From RI-153 sp963752935 (GTDB lineage Bacteria; Chloroflexota; Anaerolineae; Caldilineales; Caldilineaceae), in contig CAVWAL010000023.1 of assembly GCA_963752935.1 (NCBI GenBank), positions 744,001 to 808,000 on the forward strand: 64,000 nt of DNA, read 5' to 3'. Numbering within the stretch: position 1 is the stretch's first letter; each line of letters begins with the position of its first letter. A model generated the notes under the pieces. The model was not told the origin of the DNA, ran no database searches, and saw only the letters and a list, made by a program, of their open reading frames with translations. Below are positions 63,515 to 64,000 of this stretch, piece after piece. The position numbers were made by a program, and so were the translations under genes.

Positions 63515-64000
63515 ATGGATCTACAATCGCTGCCACACTATACGGCGCTGCAATCGGCGGCTCAACACCTATCCCAGTCACTCGTCCATGCGCTCGAATT
63601 AACGGTGACCGTCCAGCAGATCGCGTCTCCATCCGGTGCAGAAAAGGAGCGTGCCAATTGGGTAGAACGCTATTTCCGGACCCTTGGCCTTGACAGCGTA
63701 GATCAGGACGAAGTGTACAACGTCTACGCCTGCATCCCTGGGGAATCGGCGGGGCCGCTGTTGATGGTGAGCGCGCATACGGATACCGTCTTCCCCGCTG
63801 AGACCGATTTGACCATCGCCCTTGAAGAGAGCGACCGGCTGGGCGGCCCCGGCATCGGGGACAACTCCGCAGGCGTTGCCGGTCTGCTGCTGCTGGCCGA
63901 GAGCCTGAAGGATATGCCCACGCCGCCCGTGGATATCTGGCTCGTGGCCAATACGAACGAAGAGGGGTTGGGCGATCTCAAAGGCATGCGCGCCGCAGTT
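63515..64000 (+). CDS. M20-family metallopeptidase, N-terminal part (cut by window end)
   Basis: 162 residues are visible. Metal-site motifs are complete as far as shown: VSAHTDTVFP (His, Asp), GIGDNSAG (bridging Asp) and NTNEEGLGDLKG (catalytic Glu pair). VQQIASPSGAEKERANWVERYFRTLG is the usual M20 opening. Peptidase T-like or carboxypeptidase G2-like aminopeptidase releasing amino acids is likely. It is the first gene after the T-box, so its expression would rise when one amino acid runs short. A weak site (ACGGAA) precedes the ATG. Confidence 0.88.
   Translation, partial: MDLQSLPHYTALQSAAQHLSQSLVHALELTVTVQQIASPSGAEKERANWVERYFRTLGLDSVDQDEVYNVYACIPGESAGPLLMVSAHTDTVFPAETDLTIALEESDRLGGPGIGDNSAGVAGLLLLAESLKDMPTPPVDIWLVANTNEEGLGDLKGMRAAV

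Overview
The window looks like chromosomal DNA of a Chloroflexota bacterium, probably close to Caldilineaceae/Anaerolineae. This is inferred from protein style, not from a marker gene. The hints are many lipoprotein solute-binding proteins with an Ala/Pro-rich stretch after the lipobox, ABC importer operons without their own ATPase, a SpoVS protein, DUF2382 stress proteins and a secreted DUF4397 protein ending in LYLPLILK. There is no phage or plasmid backbone.

Layout. 0-9.4 kb: DUF2382 stress proteins, a YifB/ComM ATPase, a DUF4258/YgiT-type toxin-antitoxin-like pair followed by gene debris, an LLM oxidoreductase, a frameshifted CysS/MshC-like gene and a DUF485 + sodium:solute symporter pair. 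9.6-13.5 kb: a carbohydrate ABC importer on the minus strand. 14.1-15.3 kb and 26.0-27.5 kb: two arrays of a 130-bp unit, each unit holding two REP hairpins in opposite orientation; the second array abuts an intact RAYT (REP-associated tyrosine transposase). Between the arrays lie Gfo/Idh and cupin genes, small enzymes, a transposase remnant, SpoVS, an alpha-L-fucosidase, a DUF4397 protein and a carbonic anhydrase. 27.5-38 kb: two peptide-type ABC importer operons, the second with a DUF1028 gene. 38.1-45.4 kb: a FadR-type regulator with promoter and operator, then a fucoside gene set (importer, GH29 fucosidase, L-fuconate dehydratase). 45.4-53.9 kb: topoisomerase IB, an EEP-family protein, DUF1206, nitroreductase, APH-like kinase and two GNAT acetyltransferases, one behind an attenuator-like leader. 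54.3-59.9 kb: a ten-haem OmcA/MtrC-type cytochrome, a glycosyltransferase and a sugar dehydrogenase. 60.1-64 kb: Nudix, TruD, a Lon N-domain protein, tRNA-Val and a T-box riboswitch ahead of an M20 peptidase cut by the window end.

The most interesting items are regulatory and repeat structures. They are (i) the RAYT with its REP arrays, one array carrying fragments of sequences found beside the other, (ii) a short leader peptide with a terminator and a perfectly complementary antiterminator strand before a GNAT gene, (iii) a T-box in front of a peptidase, (iv) two further REP-like pairs sharing the same GTAG design, (v) an 81-bp MITE-like family with three copies, and (vi) the decahaem cytochrome. 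Several genes (cysS-like, dppB, EEP, DUF1206) carry single-base frameshifts; at least one sits in an A-run, so sequence errors should be excluded before calling them pseudogenes.
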